DNA of 14,304 nucleotides, from assembly GCA_000432995.1 (NCBI GenBank), contig HF972583.1, forward strand, positions 629 through 14,932. Direction: 5' to 3'. The stretch comes from Clostridium sp. CAG:1013. Its GTDB lineage: Bacteria; Bacillota; Clostridia; Oscillospirales; Acutalibacteraceae. The notes under the pieces were generated by a model. The model saw only the letters and a list, made by a program, of their open reading frames with translations, was not told the origin of the DNA and did no database searches. Positions within the stretch are counted from its first letter, which is position 1. Each line of letters opens with the position of its first letter. The translations under genes and the position numbers were made by a program. Shown piece by piece: positions 12,601-14,304 of this stretch.

Positions 12601-14304
12601 TTAGGGTTCCTGGGGCATGAAGTCGATACGGCCGGTGGCCACGTCGGCAGCGGCCACGATGATGCCAATCTCCTCGCCCATCATCAGCACTCGGCCGGAG
12701 CGCAGGTCGCGATGGGACACTTCCCCGTCGTACTCGAATTCGCAGTTCTCAAAGTCGTTCAGGCTGACAAAGCCCTCGGCGTTATTGTCCAGTTTCACGA
12801 AGATGCCCTTAGGGGTCACGCCGCTGATAATACCCATATGACGCTCACCCAGGTGTGCTTTCATATACTCCGCCATGTAGCAATCCTCCGCGGACCGCTC
12901 GCCGGTGACGGCACGAACCTCGTTCTTCGAGGACTCGGAAGCGGACAAAGTGGCGAATTCGCCGTAGCGGCGCTTCAAGGTGGTCTGGTCCTCCCCTGCC
13001 ACCAAGTCACTCAAGATGCGGTGGATAGAGGTGTCGGGATACCGCCGGATGGGCGAAGTGAAATGGCTGTACTCTCCCAGCGCTAAGCCAAAGTGTCCCA
13101 CTTCCCGGTCAGCATAGTGGGCCTTTTCCATAGTGCGCAGCACACGCTGGTTCACAAGGGAAGCACGGGGAGTATCCTTAACCCGGTCAAGGATAGCGGC
13201 GAAGTCCTTAGTGGAGGGCTTACCCTTGCGTAGCTCCCGGCAGGGAACTCCCAACCGTTCCAGCAATTCCGCCAGCTCTTCCACACGGTCGGGCTGAGGC
13301 CGCTCGTGGACACGGTACAGGAAGGGGATCTCCGCTTTCAGAGCCGCTTTTGCGGAGGCGATGTTGGCAGCGATCATCATCTGCTCGATGAGCTGTTCCG
13401 ACTCGCCAGTCGTGCGGGGCAGCAAATCGATACACACCCCGTTTTCGTCCAGCACGAATTTGGTCTCGTCACTGGAAAGATCCATGTTACCCCGAGCCTC
13501 CGCGGCCTTCTCAAAGACCCCGGCCAGCTCTTTAGCCGCCATCAGGCTCTCCATAACAGGAGCGTACTTGTCCAAAAGCTCCTGAGAGGCGGTGCCAGCC
13601 AGGATCTCGTTGACCTCAGAGTAAACGCCACGGACTTTGGAGTTGATCACCGCCTTCTCAAAACGGTAATCCAGCATATTGCCTTCCTTGTCAAAGTCCA
13701 TCAGAGCAGAGAAGGTGAGCTTTTCCGTGCCTGCGTTCAGAGAACACACACCATTGGAAAGGGCTTCCGGAAGCATGGGGATCACACGGTCGGCAAAGTA
13801 AACCGAGGTGCCCCGGCGGAAAGCCTCGTTGTCGATAGCGCTCTTGGCCTTCACATAGTGGGAAACGTCGGCGATGTGGACTCCCAAAGTGTAACCATCC
13901 ACTGTTTTGTGGACGGAAATAGCGTCGTCCAGGTCCTTGGCGTCGGCGCTGTCAATGGTGAAGATGGGCTCGTCCCGCAGGTCCAGACGGCTGTCAATGT
14001 CCTCCTGAGTCACGGTCATTTTGGAGATCTCCTCCGCCTCTGCCATGACCTCCGGGGGAAACTCCGTGGGGATGCCGCACCGAACGATGATGGCATCGGC
14101 GCAGACACGGGCTCTATCGCCTGTACCAAACACGGACTTGATCTCCGCCTGGGTCCAGTCCCCACGGTTATCCGCTTTGGGCTGGATCAAAACTTTATCC
14201 CGGTCCTTGGCTCCGTTGAGGCCACCCACTACTGTCAGGTCATAGCGGAGAGCGCCGTCGGGAGTGACCCGGGTGCCGGCTTCGTCAATGTGGACCGTAG
14301 CGGT
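12601..14304 (-). CDS. rnr: Ribonuclease R (RNB-domain 3'-5' exoribonuclease), C-terminal part
   Basis: The reading frame is open from the right edge to TAA 12601-12603, giving 567 residues of a protein usually ~700-750 long; the N-terminal cold-shock part is outside. The first ~60 visible residues (VTPDGALRYDL...GAKDRDKVLI) are OB-fold cold-shock-like. The RNB catalytic domain follows: FTIDSADAKDLDDAIS near visible residues 115-130 carries the metal-binding aspartates, then ADRVIPMLPEALSNGVCSLN and HFTSPIRRYPDTSIHRIL. An S1 RNA-binding domain (GIISGVTPKGIFVKLDNN...GFVSL) occupies ~486-560. RNase R degrades structured RNA 3'-5' and works in RNA turnover and trans-translation quality control. 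It heads the rnr, bofA-like, nagA series; the start lies beyond the window, so its own promoter is unseen. Confidence 0.95.
   Translation of the reverse strand, partial: TATVHIDEAGTRVTPDGALRYDLTVVGGLNGAKDRDKVLIQPKADNRGDWTQAEIKSVFGTGDRARVCADAIIVRCGIPTEFPPEVMAEAEEISKMTVTQEDIDSRLDLRDEPIFTIDSADAKDLDDAISVHKTVDGYTLGVHIADVSHYVKAKSAIDNEAFRRGTSVYFADRVIPMLPEALSNGVCSLNAGTEKLTFSALMDFDKEGNMLDYRFEKAVINSKVRGVYSEVNEILAGTASQELLDKYAPVMESLMAAKELAGVFEKAAEARGNMDLSSDETKFVLDENGVCIDLLPRTTGESEQLIEQMMIAANIASAKAALKAEIPFLYRVHERPQPDRVEELAELLERLGVPCRELRKGKPSTKDFAAILDRVKDTPRASLVNQRVLRTMEKAHYADREVGHFGLALGEYSHFTSPIRRYPDTSIHRILSDLVAGEDQTTLKRRYGEFATLSASESSKNEVRAVTGERSAEDCYMAEYMKAHLGERHMGIISGVTPKGIFVKLDNNAEGFVSLNDFENCEFEYDGEVSHRDLRSGRVLMMGEEIGIIVAAADVATGRIDFMPQEP

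Noticed and set aside
12375..12668. 97-residue minus-strand frame between rnr and nagA
   Set aside because: It overlaps the end of rnr and the BofA-like gene in another frame, and lacks the strong ribosome site the BofA-like gene has.
1..14304. CRISPR arrays, tRNA/rRNA genes, insertion sequences or prophage genes
   Set aside because: No spaced direct repeats, tRNA-like cloverleaf, transposase or phage motif was seen by eye on either strand.

Overview
The window looks like chromosomal DNA of an anaerobic, hydrogen-metabolising, spore-forming Clostridia member. An Oscillospiraceae/Flavonifractor-type gut organism is my guess from gene content and moderate-to-high GC; the sequence does not prove it. 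Evidence is an electron-bifurcating-type [FeFe] hydrogenase locus, Gram-positive-style Shine-Dalgarno sites (GGAGG), SLH cell-surface domains and a BofA-family sporulation gene. Both ends cut through genes: hydB at the left edge and rnr at the right edge.

Positions 1-5459 (all minus strand) form two consecutive hydrogen-metabolism blocks. Transcribed first is a tightly coupled putative sensory/regulatory block: a DRTGG-domain protein, an anti-sigma-type ATPase, an [FeFe]-hydrogenase-like protein resembling sensory HydS (the proton-transfer Cys is Ala), a second DRTGG protein and a PHP-domain protein. Three of its four junctions are 4-base ATGA overlaps. After a 206-base AT-rich gap with hairpins and palindromes comes the catalytic block: hydC (NuoE-like), an orphan HATPase, a thioredoxin-like [2Fe-2S]-family protein and the start of hydB (NuoF-like). 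The catalytic hydA probably lies beyond position 1.

Positions 5460-5919 are a 460-base divergent control region. It holds a strong minus-strand promoter with a ~124-nt leader that can fold into a three-stem structure plus a hairpin touching the ribosome-binding site, and a plus-strand promoter for serC-serA with an operator-like inverted repeat at its start point. Positions 5920-8190 (plus) encode SerC and SerA, two steps of serine biosynthesis, followed by a terminator and a bidirectional terminator.

Positions 8309-9280 (minus) encode a zinc-ribbon multi-pass membrane protein of unknown function. Divergent from it, 9505-11154 (plus) encodes a secreted protein with three SLH repeats and a phosphodiester glycosidase (NAGPA) domain. 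A second bidirectional terminator separates it from a minus-strand group read rnr (partial) -> short bofA-like gene -> nagA. The 57-residue BofA-like gene (12362-12535) is easily missed because of its size.

The most interesting parts are the HydS-like/DRTGG/HATPase/PHP module as a possible hydrogen or redox signalling unit beside the bifurcating hydrogenase, the structured leader in front of it, and the short BofA homologue between rnr and nagA.
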